This document shows positions 45,590-45,720 of a DNA stretch of 45,720 nucleotides, piece by piece. The notes under the pieces are model-generated. The model made no database searches, was not told where the DNA came from, and saw only the letters and a program-made list of their open reading frames with translations. Source of the stretch: Fulvivirga sp. (GTDB lineage Bacteria; Bacteroidota; Bacteroidia; Cytophagales; Cyclobacteriaceae); contig JANQLQ010000290.1 in the NCBI GenBank assembly GCA_028280565.1, positions 1 through 45,720 of the forward strand. The letters are read 5' to 3'. Position 1 is the first letter of the stretch, and each line of letters begins with the position of its first letter. Both the position numbers and the translations under genes were made by a program.

Positions 45590-45720
45590 AACGTCATTCC
45601 TTGCAGCCTGTGTGTTGGGTCAGGCGTGACAAGGAATCTGCGAAGTCGTGAAACGAAAACCCAGTACACTTAAAAAAAAGTTTCACGTTCGACGACACAG
45701 CAGATTCCTGCTCTCGCGCA
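45590..45720. repeat. Interspersed inverted-repeat element, copy 2 (right part cut by window edge)
   Basis: The element starts with CGTCATTCC near 45592. It has inner arms 45632-45655 and 45686-45709, complementary at 19 of 24 positions, and runs to the window end. From 45622 on it matches copy 1 (3-100). Joined with the right end of copy 1, a full element would be about 160 bp with short CGTCATTCC/GGAATGACG terminal inverted repeats. It lies in the same orientation as copy 1, just after the DUF4249 gene. Confidence 0.75.

Overview
The window looks like a chromosome segment of a free-living Bacteroidota, most likely Cytophagales. Signs of this are a type IX secretion (T9SS) C-terminal sorting domain, a FecI/FecR/SusC-like receptor/DUF4249 operon, TAnnTTTG-type promoter boxes, and the style of the AsmA and RHS proteins. 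No tRNA, rRNA, CRISPR array or recognisable transposase was seen. All calls come from reading the sequence and translations by eye; no database search was run.

Layout. (1) 1-8.0 kb: an interspersed inverted-repeat element at the left edge, a minus-strand AsmA-like envelope protein, and a two-gene unit of a free-standing propeptide-like protein overlapping a T9SS-exported reprolysin-like zinc protease. (2) 8.2-13.4 kb: a PadR regulator with a candidate self-operator, coupled to an orphan two-FtsX-domain ABC permease, followed by a secreted calcineurin-like phosphoesterase with a CBM9-like tail. (3) 13.9-38.1 kb: a long co-directional cluster, mostly joined by 4-nt ATGA overlaps. It holds a small outer-membrane-barrel-like protein, two small secreted proteins (one a lipoprotein), a 1609-aa RHS-associated envelope protein, a 1215-aa LRR/Ig/PKD protein, a LolA-like protein, a 522-aa exported protein of unknown function, a trimeric tail-fibre-like protein, a 2685-aa LRR-containing RHS protein ending in a candidate nuclease tip, and a cytosolic-type immunity candidate. 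(4) 38.2-39.8 kb: an orphan-toxin array. It holds a displaced RHS core end carrying a metzincin-type protease tip, a lipoprotein immunity candidate, and a decayed third core end. (5) 40.4-45.6 kb: ECF sigma factor, FecR anti-sigma, TonB-dependent receptor and DUF4249 lipoprotein. A second copy of the left-edge repeat closes the window.

The most interesting part is regions 3 and 4. They read as a surface-assembled RHS polymorphic-toxin apparatus with its own fibre, leucine-rich recognition modules and accessory envelope proteins, plus a downstream store of replacement toxin tips. The two immunity candidates match the expected compartments of their toxins: no signal peptide next to the nuclease-like tip, a lipoprotein next to the protease tip. 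That these proteins form one machine is inference from operon structure and shared modules. The toxin-tip exchange architecture is seen directly in the sequence.
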